From: Allium sativum
Taxonomy: Eukaryota; Streptophyta; Magnoliopsida; Asparagales; Amaryllidaceae
Assembly (NCBI GenBank): GCA_030737875.1
Contig: CM060912.1
Location: 204,985,231 to 205,049,230, forward strand
Reading direction: 5' to 3'
Length of the DNA: 64,000 bases
Shown in pieces: positions 34,385 through 45,740 of the stretch (positions are counted from its first letter, which is position 1; each line of letters opens with the position of its first letter). A program made the position numbers and the translations under genes. The notes under the pieces are model-generated. The model ran no database searches. It had not been told where the DNA came from and worked only from the letters and a program-made list of their open reading frames with translations.

Positions 34385-35225
34385 TTTTTCCATGATTGGG
34401 GTTCTGTCCTTGATCCTTCTTTTTCCTTTTAAAGAATCTACCGTCCCTTTTGAAATGCCCTGGTTTTCCGCAGTAAAAACAATCCTTTCCTTTGTTGTTG
34501 TTTTTTTTCTAGTTGCCATCCTTTTTCCGCTTTCCCATTTCCTTATGCCATTTGTGTTTGTTAACCACAGTATGTATATTTGAATCAGATTCAAATTCTT
34601 CTTTTTATGGATTCTGGTTTCCTATTCGATACGAAAATGCTTTTGAATACGTTCCATAGAGAAGTTTTCCATTGAGTGCATAAATTTATTTCCATAATCG
34701 CTCCATATTTGAGGGAGTTTGGCCATAACAGCCCTAATTTGTAGCGGTTCAGGAATGTCAATCTCAACATTCTGTAACTTGTTAAATATAACCTGTAACT
34801 GGTAGACTTAATATAGAACAGAAGCATTGTCAAGCATTTTAAATTCAAAAATTCATATATTAAGAACTTATCTGCACCTTGCTTTTTGTTACTGTACTTG
34901 GTCTCAAATGTCTTCTATATTTTCATTAGTGATTTAACAGAAGTGAAAAGATCGTACAACCGATCGAACATTGTGTTGAGAATGTGGCTCCTGCATACGA
35001 TTTCATCATCTTCGCGCTTCTTTCTCCGAGCCACAATTTCTGGAGTGTCTTTGTCAGAAGGTGGCGCGACAGGGGTTAAATTCGCATCAAGTACATAAGC
35101 AATCTTCAATGTAGTAAGAAGGGACATGATTTTGTATTTCCAACGAATGTAGTCTGTGCCATTGAACGGTCAAGTTTCATGAATCCCTAGTTCATAATCT
35201 TGTAGGTGGATTCCGAAGTAGCCAT
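34385..35225 (-). pseudogene. Ty1/copia gag remnant
   Basis: On the minus strand, split over several frames, the translation gives a copia-type Gag. Near 35190-35100 is FNGTDYIRWKYKIMSLLTTL. Near 35000-34950 is VCRSHILNTMFDRLYDLFTS. Near 34790-34640 are NKLQNVEIDIPEPLQIRAVM and KLPQIWSDYGNKFMHSMENF. Near 34470 is a knuckle CFYCGKPGHFKRDG, in which the last cysteine is replaced. This is the UBN2-type gag of plant Ty1/copia. The likely start is the ATG at 35225. The frame is broken by stops and frameshifts, and the gene is cut off soon after the knuckle, close to the CACTA-like end; no copia pol is present in the window. Confidence 0.8.
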
Positions 35226-35251
35226 GATAATTCCTAAATATTTTTGATAAC

Positions 35252-35473
35252 TTGGCAGCAAAAGATGAAGCAGAAAGATGGAGGAAATGTCATTCGAGGC
35301 ACGTACAGAATGCTATCTTTAAGGAATTATTTGTACCCACTACTTTCAGCGAAGAAGGCAGCGAAATTCCTCCAGGATACAACAAAAATAAGCTTACAGA
35401 AGCAAATTTGGAGAAGGAAGAAAATTTGCTAGAGAAGATGATCCTGAGAGACAAAAAGCAGGTGTATATTTAA
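35252..35473 (+). other. Unrecognised 73-codon open segment
   Basis: An open frame immediately upstream of, and antisense to, the copia gag remnant. Its composition is charged and helix-prone toward the C-terminus (EANLEKEENLLEKMILRDKK) and less AT-biased than the surroundings, which looks like a gene fragment rather than noise. I cannot assign it to a family, and there is no clear start or splice context. Confidence 0.25.
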
Positions 35474-36240
35474 GGGCTGCACAGATATGACCGTTGAAGA
35501 CAGTTGTGCGCAAATAGTTGCGACCGTTCATTCAAAATAGATGACTGTTCAGAATAGTCGAATCTGCTCCATACTGTCATGGACGCGACCAAGTTCCCAT
35601 TTTTTATCCATAATAATATTTTATAGATCCAAGCCATTGTGTCCGTCTCTAAGCCCAAATTATTGATTCACAACATCTTATTCAAACTCTTCATATATAG
35701 GATGACTTACACTATAATATTTGCCGGTGTGAAACAAATACTTATTGCAATCTTCCCAATATTTTTAGCAACTACAAAAGTATCATTATATTTTTTTTTC
35801 CATTGGATGGTAATAGCTAAGGACCTTACTCCCGTTTTGTGTAAGTCTGCAAGAATCTTGATTTATAAATTTCAAATATGTTTATGAAGGATAGTAGGAT
35901 ACTATATGTGTTTAATCCATTAATTCCACCCCTTCAGCTTATATGATCCCACCGTTATTCCTCTCTACTCTTCTTTTTCGTGTTATTTTTGCCATAATAT
36001 GCTGCAGTCATCAAATTTGAAGATCTGGATAATAAGTTCCACAGCTTTAACATCACATGCATTACATGTGTGCTTGTCGAGCATTCTCTAAAAAATATCA
36101 ATTGAATCAGTTATACTACCAACTGGTTTATTAGTTTATTTACATGAAAAGAACTAAATTTGTATTTTCTTTTATGTTTGACATTATGTTTTAGAAAATT
36201 TATAGAGTTAATTTTTGAAATCAAAAAATGATCACAACAC
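35474..36240. other. No recognisable gene
   Basis: AT-rich sequence next to the copia gag remnant. It may include the leader or LTR of that copia element, but no paired LTR or primer site could be found. Confidence 0.4.
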
Positions 36241-37640
36241 CAAATATGTTTATATAACACTTCACCAAAATGTATGATTTAAAAAAGTGGAGCCACATAA
36301 TATAAAAACAAGTAAGAACACGAGAATTTTAGAGTGGTTCGGTCAATTTAGACCAACATCCACTATAGAAACACTTTTAATTATCACTTTTGGATTTACA
36401 AAGTTCATGACTTCACTCAAATCAATTTTTCTCCCTTTTAGAATGATCTTCTATTTTTATTCTCTCTTTTCGCTTTAGATTTCACTTGAATTCACAATGG
36501 AATGAGTGAGATCTTTTGATTTGTGATGGTACTTGCGTAGATCTTCAACCACTTGAACCCTTAGATGATATTCATTGATTCCATGATGATTTTGTGTTGG
36601 ATCTAGGCTTGAGAGAGAATTAATGGAAGTTGGAGATCACTTGAACTGAATTTGAGAGATTTCTAATGGAGTTTGGAGAAGACTTAGTCGATTTGTTGGA
36701 GGAAGATGGATTGAATTTAAGAAGCCATTAATGAAGCTTGGAGAGCTTAAAAGTGAAAATGGCAGCCTTTGGGGGTGGAAAAATCGGTCTCTTGAATGGT
36801 TGAGAAGTGGGGTATTTATACATGTAGTTTGAGGGTAGTGGCAGAGCTAAAAACATGGTGTGGAGGGTTTGGGCTGTTCATAAATGTATTTATAAAAATG
36901 CCATTGGACAGTTGTAGCCATTTGTTAGACCGACCAAAAATATAATGCACGACTGACCAGAAAGGCAATGCACGACCCACCAGAAAAGCTTGCTCGACCA
37001 GGAAAATTTGCTTGACTAGAATAATAATATGTCACCAACCCTAATCCACGTGGAAAGCCACCTACCGACCATGTTATTATGAGACCAATTCTTCTGTGTC
37101 CAACCCCTCTATTTCCGCGTGTGTCTACCAGTCAAATCATCTCATTTTCACTTTTTTGCATTTAAGTCCCCGGACAATTAAGGGGTTTAACTGCAAAAGG
37201 CGGAGATCGGGGGCTGTGATTGGTTAGGGACACGGACATACAGGATTTTGGTAACAGGTGCATGTTATTATAACATGCCACTTACAGTATTTTATTCGTA
37301 TAATATATTAATGTATCCACATGTTTATTCCCTAATCCATGTTATATCTCCACTGCTTACATCGTGTAACAATTTGCCAGATACAGACGTATGTGATCCA
37401 TGCTTCATTGCCAAGATGCTTTTCCTATCAATACAGATTTTGCTCGACCCATGTTAAAGGATATTACTCAACCCATGTCTCCAGGAGGTGCTCGATCCTT
37501 GACGTGGTACTTAACCACGTGCATGGTGCTCGACCCACTGTATAACGCTCGATCGACCAGTCCAGATGATGTCATGCACGATTAGAATTTGCACAACCAG
37601 AACCTTGCACAATCGAATCAGTCACCTGGTGAAATGGCAT
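36241..37640. repeat. Probable retrotransposon LTR debris with GCTCGACC-like repeats
   Basis: The block at 36325-36375 (AGTGGTTCGGTCAATTTAGAC) resembles a phrase common in plant LTRs and their leaders. Downstream (36900-37020 and 37440-37610) short motifs such as GCTCGACC, GCACGACC and TCGACCAG recur irregularly. No terminal pair or coding region was found, so the assignment is tentative. Confidence 0.3.
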
Positions 37641-37721
37641 TGCATGTTGTAGCTGATTCATGCTATTGATATGACCACTTTAGGCCATTCTATTTGATAC
37701 CAATTCATATGTTGATTTGTA

Positions 37722-37725
<4 letters not shown>

Positions 37726-37757
<32 letters not shown>
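37726..37757. repeat. (AT)n microsatellite
   Basis: Uninterrupted alternating AT run of about 32 bp. Confidence 0.95.
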
Positions 37758-37759
<2 letters not shown>

Positions 37760-39470
37760 TTTGTATATGCTGCTGATGTGGCTTGAGAACTGTACACACA
37801 TGTCTGCACATAGGACTTCTTTTGTTTATGTAAAATCTGGTTGAGTGCACTTATATTGTTTGACAGAACGTTTGAATGAGCTTTTAGCTTTTGTCCATCT
37901 TCTATGGATATGCAAACTCACGTAACTTTATGTATTTTCCACTGCAGTAATGTTATGGCCTTACAAATCAATGTTGTTGTGGCATTCTTTATATTTTGAG
38001 TATCAAGTTTACATATATACGGTTCATATATAAACATGCTTCATTGTGTGTGCACTAACCATGGTGATGTTTCATGGCTAAAGTTTTATACTGGCTCACT
38101 AAATACATGTTTCTTGTTGTTGGAATGCATGAAACTGCCCCGTGCATTCTTACTACCAATGTGGTTTACAACGGCCTTCCATATATATGTTTTGTAGCCG
38201 TTTCATGATGTGGAACACTTCTTTGGTCATGACTCAGGTGTATTTCATAACTTATATTAGCCAATGTTCTACCATATGAGCTTCAGGCTATATCTTGTAC
38301 AATGCATCATTTCGAAATGCCCCTTTCATATGTGAATGGTATTCAACTATTTATTGAAGCTGATTCACGTACACCAATCTATTGCACTCAAATGTTATCG
38401 ATCTATCATATGTGCATTTGACTAATTATTTTAGACCCATGTCTTTAAAAAGGTTAATATTAATGTTTACATGAATGCAAAATGATTGCGAATATTAATT
38501 TACTATGTTTTAGACTTTTACAGAGAGAAAGATAATTAAAATACCTTTTGCTCCATGTATGTTGATTTTATTTGATTATTAGATGACCTCAAAAACTGTC
38601 ATTTCTAGCTAAAAAAGATTATTGTTCATTTGTTTATCAATGTTCAAATTGTTTATAAGCCATTTCTCATCTTCAGTAAACATTCTTCTGCATATACACA
38701 AGGATTTTATTCATATATCATTGCGTATAATTTGGCTAAGCTGCATATTATTATAATCATCAAACTAGATGGTAGCCATATATTAAAGAAACTTGAAATT
38801 AAACCATTTGGGTGGATTATAGATAAAAAAAATGTACAACTTCATGTAGTTGAACAAACGCGCGCTATTCATTACTGCACCTTCAATCTGAAAAAACTAA
38901 ATTAGTCGACGGCTCCGTTATGCAGGCTAAACTGGATATTAAATTTCGAACCTCAACTTATATGACATGTAATAGAAAATAAGTTATATTATCGCATTCA
39001 GTTTTTACAACTCTGTAATGACTTGCAACAAAAATACTGACACTGGTCTTCTATAGTTATATTTCTAACGCTTTAGTGTTTACTTTATTACCAATTCACC
39101 ATATGTAGATTTCTAAAAGAATTAAACCGTTTTACTACCTCTAAACACATTCTTCTCAACTCCACCAAATGGAAATGCTAGATGTCAAATGTTCGATATA
39201 TGTGTACATTTATATACTTCTACCAGTTCTTAATTACCATCAAATACTAAACAAAAAATTTAGTGATTTGCATGCAACAACACCTTGGAAGGGAATGATC
39301 ATTATCACCATGTCATAATTTTCTGTTTTGATCAAGGACTAAACAAATTATACAAGTTGATAAATTCGGTTACAAACTCTGGAAGACAACCCTACTTCAA
39401 CTCAGAAGCAGAGATAAAATCCCGGATGAGGAGACTTATGGATGAGTTGGGATAGTTGTAACAGTGCCAT
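37758..39470. other. No recognisable feature
   Basis: About 1.7 kb of AT-rich sequence. The longest frame (38630-38905, plus) has biased composition and no motif I recognise. It could be old intergenic DNA or decayed repeat. Confidence 0.5.
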
Positions 39471-39489
39471 GGAGCATCTCTAACAGAGG
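39471..39489. other. Possible terminus of the PIF/Harbinger element
   Basis: GGAGCATCTCTAACAGAGG resembles the GAGCATCTCCAACAG-type ends of some plant DNA transposons. No matching inverted copy was found right of the transposase, so this is weak. Confidence 0.25.
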
Positions 39490-39608
39490 ATGCTTCATCC
39501 TCTTAATTAAAGAGTTTTCGGTGAAATGGTCCCCAGCATATGTTGGGGATTGTAATATTCAGCAAAATGTTACGGGGTCAATTTAGAATTCTGAATTGGT
39601 CACACGTG

Positions 39609-39666
39609 CTCATGAAGCACGCCGATATTTTCGACGCGCGTCAACAAAATCGGCGTGCTTCATGAG
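39609..39666. other. GC-rich perfect 18-bp inverted repeat
   Basis: CTCATGAAGCACGCCGAT (39609-39626) and ATCGGCGTGCTTCATGAG (39649-39666) are perfect complements around a 22-nt loop, which itself contains the palindrome GACGCGCGTC. A partial third copy follows (GAAGCCGAT...GTCGGTGC, 39665-39685). It stands out in AT-rich surroundings beside the Harbinger pseudogene. Confidence 0.9.
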
Positions 39667-40029
39667 AAGCCGATAAAGTCGGTGCATTTCCCCTTTAACA
39701 TTTTGATGTTCTTTTTACGTTTCCTAACTCGTATTTTACTATGACGAAATAAAATTGTTAATGTTTTCATATAAAACAATTATGCTTACTTAGACTGGAA
39801 TAAAATAATTTAACTTTAGATCTTAATAAAAGCTGGTTAATAACAAGTACAAATACAATAGAACGCGAATGCTAAAATAAATAACTATATCATCGTTACT
39901 GCATATATTCGAACAATCATAAAATAAAACACGAGTTTAGACAAGCAAACTTCATAACAAGTATCGCCATAGTGGTTACATAAATGATTCATAAGATCTT
40001 TTTGTTGCCGGTTATGGAGTTGTGCATCT

Positions 40030-41268
40030 CTAAACATAATCTAACGGTCTAAATGAATGTTGAATTACTCTTCTGTTATTTGTGTGTTTTGTCGGATTCT
40101 TTGGGTGCTTGCAAAGCACCTTCGTATTTGTAGTGGTGTTGCCCTTCATCCTTATCTCGTTCATCTTCTATAATCATGTTGTGTAGAACAATGCAGGCAA
40201 ACATGATTGTAGACATCTTTTTCCTAGACCCAACCGACATGGATTACTTATTATTGCAAATGTAGATTGTAAAACACCGAATGCTCATTCTATATCTTTT
40301 CTTTGTCCCTCCTGCATCGTCGCTAATTTGGCTTGTTTAGGAGTTAATGGATTTGGACATGTTTTAACATTGGTGCTCCATTTCAGGTAAATACCATCAC
40401 CTAGGTAATAACCATGGTTGTAACTATTTTGGCCAATGGTAAATGTTAAAGGATGCACCTGGCCTAAAGAAAGATCATTGAACAGATGGGATCATTCTTT
40501 AACATTTAAGTCATTATTCGAGCCGAGCATTTCGAATAAAGCGGGCCATATACACAAATCGTACGATGCTACAGCTTCCAAAATGATGGTTGGTCTCCTT
40601 TCCATGCCGTTTTATGCACCTTGTAATCCCTTAGGGCAGTTCTTCCATTCTCAATACATACAGTCCGAACTTCTTAACATGTCCGGCCATCCCATGCTTT
40701 CGTGCATCTCTCTGATTCGCACTATATCAGCTTCGTTTGAAGACCTTTAGTACTCCTCTCCGTAAACGTCCATCATAGCCTAACATAAATTTTCAAGTGT
40801 TTAAATTGTCGTGCTCTCCACAATTTGGTATGCATCATCCAATGCATCTACGAGAGTGCCATAAGGTAACATTCTCATAGCGACTGTCATTTTCTATTCA
40901 CTGGATAACCCTTGTGTCTTTGATGCATTTTATTTGTACTTAAAGTAATCACTGTTACCTTGAATACCCACCAATATCCGAAGAAATAGATTTCTCTACA
41001 TCCTGTATCTTCTACGAAACATATCAGGCCCGTAATTGCAGTTGTCATTGAAGTAATCTTGCATCAGAGACTTATGGTATTTAGTTTGATTATGGTGCAT
41101 AAACTTCCTTCCAGGAACTAATCCTCTTCAAGTTGTGGATGATGAACCATAGGCTTCATTGTATAAGTCCCGTATTTCTTGTATTTCTTCTGCTTCCTAT
41201 TGAAGGATTTCTTCTTCCTCCGAATCGCTATTAAAAGCCATCATGCATTTCATAAAATAGGAATCCAT
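40030..41268 (-). pseudogene. PIF/Harbinger DDE transposase (HARBI1-like)
   Basis: On the minus strand an almost full-length Harbinger transposase can be followed from ATG at 41268. The N-terminal part is acidic (SDSEEEE). Then YFNDNCNYGPDMFRRRYRM is seen near 41050-40990. The nuclease domain has SDCMYWEWKNCPKG (first Asp, near 40660), EAVASYDLCIWPALF and GSNNDLNVL (second Asp, near 40520), and YYLGDGIYLKWSTNVKTCPN (near 40410). The final block is AFGVLQSTFAI (near 40280), preceded by an in-frame TGA where the family has the residue after the catalytic Glu. Several other stops occur (for example in the acidic region), so it cannot be translated. The partner Myb-like protein of PIF elements is not seen nearby. 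Confidence 0.85.
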
Positions 41269-41474
41269 TTTTGTTTGTGAATATGTTTGGGTATGAGATA
41301 TGGTTTGCAATGTTGTTGTTGTATATAAGGTATGAGGTCTTCGTTATTGTGTAGCTTTATTGTTTTTTGTGGTCCTTTATTAAATTGTGTGCATCTTTAT
41401 TGGTTGGAGTGTGCATTGTGTTGTGTGCAGCTTTATGGGTTTTAGTGTCCCTTTGTCAATATGTGTGTAAATGA

Positions 41475-41634
41475 AGTGCTCTTTTATTGGACAGAGTGCT
41501 CCTTTATTGGTACCAGTGCTCCTTTATTGGTACGAGTGTTCATTTATTGGATAGAGTGCTTCTTTATTGGTATAAGTGCTCCTTTATTGGTAAATGTGCT
41601 CCTTTATTGGTATGAGTGCTGCTTTATTGGTACA
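41475..41634 (+). repeat. Minisatellite, 8 x 20 bp
   Basis: Eight adjacent 20-bp units, consensus AGTGCTCCTTTATTGGTANN, start at 41475. More diverged CTTTATTGG units occur upstream to about 41370. It lies 5' of the Harbinger transposase, where binding sites for its own protein would be expected. An 86-codon frame through it is an artefact of the repeat. Confidence 0.95.
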
Positions 41635-41879
41635 TGTGTTGGTCCAGTGTGTAGTGTGCAGGGTCGTCCCCAAAATATAGCCAAGGAATTTAGGGTCTTT
41701 CCTAATAAACAGTCATTGTAATATAGAGTGGTACATTCAATAGCATGCAAGACAAAGTGGCTGCAGTATCTAATGTCGAGTCTAAATCTATGACTTTATT
41801 TACCTTGTACAGATGTCAAAGCAATTGGCGGGTTTGACTCTAATATGAGCACTAGTGGTATGTCTTGTCACTCGGCTGG

Positions 41880-43064
41880 CAATTGCTTTGGAAATCACAT
41901 CCCGTAAAGCAAAGTGGAAACGGTAACTCTAATGGTCTTCCCCTATTTTTAAATCGAAAAGGGTCGTCCACTATCGTGATTTTAAAAGGGGTCGGATATG
42001 AAGGGTCATCCCTTATTTTTTTAATCGAATATGAATCGAGCGGTTAGGATCGTCTAGTTACTTTAAATCGATATATTTTTTACTCAAAAGGAAAATTTGA
42101 AAGGAATAATTAAATTATTCGAAATTTGAAAGTTTAATTTATAAATTATATATAAACAGGCTCGTAAAGTCATGGTAGTTCTTAGTTATACGTTTTGAAC
42201 TTCAATCGTATGTACAGGGTTCGAAACACATCGGAATTCCTCGAAACTAAAACCATCATGATCTAACTGATTATGGAATGCCAATGAAAAAGAAATATCG
42301 GAGTTTCGTATTGTAGATTTCAAGTTAGGTCAAACCAAAAATCTCAAAAAGTCGCTATAACTGAGTTATGAAATAAATTTATAACTAGGTTTTGAAATAA
42401 ATTTATAACTAAGTTATGAAACAAAATTATAACTGGGTTATGAACTGCTCGACACAATTAAGTTAGATTTGGAAAACTGGTTTACGTTATATTTAAAATA
42501 TGGACGAATGAGATTGATGTTTATTAATAAACGAAGTTTAAACAGTTAAATAAAAACATAATTAAAAGGGCTTACCACAACGCGGTAGTTCATATTTTGA
42601 CATTTCGAACGTCAATTAAGTATATATAACTCAATTTAAGTCCGAATTCATTGAAACAGAATCGCCAGGACCATTTGAATAATAGTTTTCAACTGGAAGA
42701 GAAAATTATGGATTTCGTCTAATACATTTTGATTTATGTTTGAATCAAATTTGCAGAAAACAGCACAATAATCGTTATTAAATAAAGTTAACTTATTAGA
42801 TGAATAATTATTTAAAGGATTTTTGGATGGAAATTGGACTTTGGATAACTGAACTGTAATTGTAAATTTATATTCGAACTCGAACATAAAGGTTCCATAA
42901 CATAGAACATCACAAAATGTAGTTATCAACATGAATAAACATAACATGTAGATAATAAAATGTAGTACAACATGCATCAACGTGACATATGAACACGAGC
43001 AAACATGAAAAAAAAATATAAAGTCCAGTACATCAAGCTATACACATATATGCATCATGATAAC
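41880..43064 (+). repeat. Decayed 5' LTR fragments of the giant-LTR lineage (B/D type)
   Basis: GGGTCGTCC-like blocks (41950-42020) and the phrase TTTTGAACTTCAATCGTATG with GTACAGG (42198-42225) match the 5' part of D (50100-50290) and, in reverse, of B. A second diverged copy of the phrase occurs at about 42585-42760, so there are two partial copies. No terminus is preserved. The right end is cut by the insertion of G. Confidence 0.45.
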
Positions 43065-43276
43065 TGTAACAACCCGAAATTTAATAACATGTTGAAACAA
43101 GAAATCAAGGTATAATTAATTTTTAAGTAAGAATCAGGGAAAACGGGTTGTGCCATTGCGTTCGTCTTGGAATTCTACATGAAATCGAGTCCGAGTTTTC
43201 AAAAATCGGAGTCTGGATGAAGAAGTTATGGTCTGTAGAAGATTCAGCAAATTTCAGGAAGCACAGAACCAGGAAG

Positions 43277-43343
43277 GTCGACCTGGGGGTAGACCTACCC
43301 CCTGCAGGTCGACCATGTGGTCGACCTCCCCCCTTACAGGTCG
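43277..43343. repeat. GTCGAC palindrome cluster, U3 of LTR G
   Basis: Repeated AGGTCGACC and GGTCGACCT units alternating with C-rich spacers, about 212-278 bp into the LTR. The 3' LTR copy (49609-49702) is longer and rearranged. Confidence 0.85.
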
Positions 43344-43453
43344 ACCTGGTCGGCCTGTTTTGGCCCAGAACCCATTTTTAATGCCCGGGACGTGTTTTGA
43401 TGGTCCGGATTGATTCTAGGGTTGATCTAAAGGCCCTAAATAGTTCCTACACC

Positions 43454-43461
43454 TATAAATA
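43454..43461 (+). promoter_or_regulatory. TATA box of 5' LTR G
   Basis: TATAAATA in the context CACCTATAAATATACC; repeated in the 3' LTR at 49809-49816. Confidence 0.65.
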
Positions 43462-43679
43462 TACCCTAAGACCAAAACTAGTTCACAACAAATCATTCTT
43501 ACATCATTATGCTGCTAAAATATCTCCTGAACCATGGCCGCCGTCTCCAAATAAGAGTACAAGCATTCAAACTCAAATCAATTCAAAGATCAAAGCTTCA
43601 ACAATGATTCAAGACAATAAATCAACAACTCCGCAACATTTTTACAACAAAATTCAGTTCTTAATTCCTTGTCCACGAT

Positions 43680-43692
43680 CTGTAAGTTCTAG
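43680..43692 (+). other. Candidate 5' splice site in leader of G
   Basis: CT/GTAAGTTCTAG is a good match to the plant 5' splice consensus. The same string GTAAGTTCTAG occurs at the equivalent position in F (minus, 58832-58822). Confidence 0.4.
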
Positions 43693-44779
43693 TTATTTTC
43701 AGATTAAAATAATTAAATTTAATATGGACATGTGATGAATTGAAATTGGACTTTTGATTCAAGTCTATTCTTGTTTCTTCTTGGATCTTGATTTTGGGAA
43801 CTTTTCTATCTTTATTCTCATGACAAGTTTATGGTCTATTCATCTTGTTGTAAATCGATTTTCTTGGTTCATGTTGATATTACTATCAAGATCTATTCTT
43901 TATGCCAGAGATGATGTTTTTATGTCGTTTTCTCTCTGATCTTGTTTTTATTGCAACTTCTACCTTCCCCTATTTATTTTCTTTTGATGAACCTAGGTCA
44001 ATTTCGGACCTAGGCATAAACTACGATATACGTGCGATGGCATACGGGGGAAATATTGGAATATTGCCTAGTGGAAAATATGTGTTTGGTGGAATTGAAG
44101 GCATAATATGAAAATTGGATGTTTGGGGATAATTTACCATTATAATGAAACATGGTAATTTTGTGTATTGTCATTATAATGGTTATTGCGCGATTGGGAT
44201 TGATATATGTAATTTGTCATGGATCTTGATATATGTAATTTGGCTAGAACTTGCTATGGGTAAATTGGTGTAAATGTGATATACATGTAATTTTGGGTAT
44301 AAAACTTGATCTATGTAAATTAAGCATAGCTTTGTAAACATGTAAATCATGAATCTTGACATATGTAAAACGGCATGAAACTTGGTATATGTGTAAATTG
44401 GCATACATGTAAAACGGCATGAATTGAACATATGTAAATTTGGTATGAATTGGGCATATGTAAAACTGACATGTAATCTAGAACTTGGGCATATGTTAAT
44501 TATGTAAAATTTGGAGTTGAAACATGTATGATAATTTATACTTGGTAGAGGTTTAATATGAACGCGCATAAGTTGGGTTTTGGGTAGTTGGCATGTATTG
44601 TAAATAAAAGGCTATAACTTGGCATAACCTTATAGTGAATTATGATAATAATTTGGGAATACGTTTTGGGGCAAAAACGTGAATTATGAACTTGATAATT
44701 GGCATATAACTGGAAATATGAACGTGGTTGAAACATGAACGTGAATATGAACACGAACGTGAACATGGCTATCTCGAGG

Positions 44780-44853
44780 TTGGGTTGAGTTTGCAGTGTA
44801 ATTCTGCCCGGAACCGCCCGACATATCCAGTGACTGAAAATAATTAGATCCAA
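44780..44853 (+). ncRNA. LTR hairpin 1 (5' LTR of G)
   Basis: Same core (TCTGCCCGGAACCGCCCG) and order as in C. The arms are weaker here: outer TTGGG with ATCCAA, inner GTTTGCAGT with ACTGAAAAT. Confidence 0.5.
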
Positions 44854-44889
44854 TCTGAGAAGTTAGTCATATCGTGCTTAAACCCGAGG

Positions 44890-44960
44890 TTAGACTGAGT
44901 TGTGGTGTAATTCTGCCCGGAACCGCCCGGCATATCCAGTGACCACAACAACAGGTCTAA
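44890..44960 (+). ncRNA. LTR hairpin 2 (5' LTR of G)
   Basis: TTAGAC/GTCTAA and GTTGTGGT/ACCACAAC pair perfectly around the invariant core. The arm sequences differ from C at paired positions. Confidence 0.7.
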
Positions 44961-45023
44961 TGTGAGTGGTTGATGCATTAATAAGTAATCAATGCCAATA
45001 AACAGACATGCTAAGAATGGAAA

Positions 45024-45740
45024 GGTTAAGTAACATATGAATAGTCGACACTTAACCAATATAACATGTTAATTAGACAAGTGGGTAGGGTTAAGTAAAT
45101 TAAGAACGCTTAACCAACATAACATGTTAATTAGACCAGTGGGTAGGGTTAAGTAAACTAAGAACGCTTAACCAACATAACTGTTAATCAGACCAATGGG
45201 TGGGTTAAGTAATATGACTAGGCTAATGACACTTAACCGATATGACATGAATGGGTGGGTTAAGTAATATGATTAGACTAATGACACTTAACCAATATAA
45301 CATGACGCGTGGCAGGGTTAAGTCAACTTGAACATATAGATAATACTTAACCAACTTAGCATGATACGTGGGTGGGTTAAGTCATGAACTGCTTGAAAAC
45401 ACTTAACCAATTTGATATGCTAAGATAGCGGGGTTAAGTTATGAATCACTAGACAAAACTTAACCAACTTAAAATGATACGTGGGTGGGTTAAGCCATGA
45501 ATTACTTGAAAACACTTAACCAATGCAATCTGACGAATGGGAGGGTTAAGTTAAATGGGTTGGCGATGCTTAACCAATATGACATGGTGTGTGGTAGGGT
45601 TAAGTAAACACGCGAAGGCAACACTTAACCAGTATAACAAGACATGCGGTAGGGTTAAGTAACACAAAAGAGAACACTTAACCAAGGTAACATGTTGGGT
45701 GGTTGGGTTAAGTTAACTTGAATGGATAACACTTAACCAA
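45024..45740 (+). repeat. Array of 13 GGTTAAG...CTTAACC modules in LTR G
   Basis: Thirteen modules can be counted. Each has GGTTAAG, 12-28 nt of variable sequence, then CTTAACC, its exact complement. Linkers contain YAACATG and GTGGG. The mean period is near 55-58 bp. Each module can form a 7-bp hairpin, while the loops vary freely. F has the same kind of array in both LTRs. Confidence 0.9.

Noticed and set aside
34382..34594. 70-codon minus-strand frame as a separate small protein
   Set aside because: It is the wrong frame across the copia zinc-knuckle region; the correct frame gives CFYCGKPGHFKRD.
41461..41721. 86-codon frame with repeating FYW/GTSAPLL-like residues
   Set aside because: It is the translation of the 20-bp minisatellite. 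The period, not being a multiple of 3, cycles frames without a stop.
45024..45740. Regularly spaced repeats resembling a CRISPR array
   Set aside because: The short repeat halves are 7 bp, spacing is irregular, the host is a plant, and the array is part of an LTR duplicated in F.
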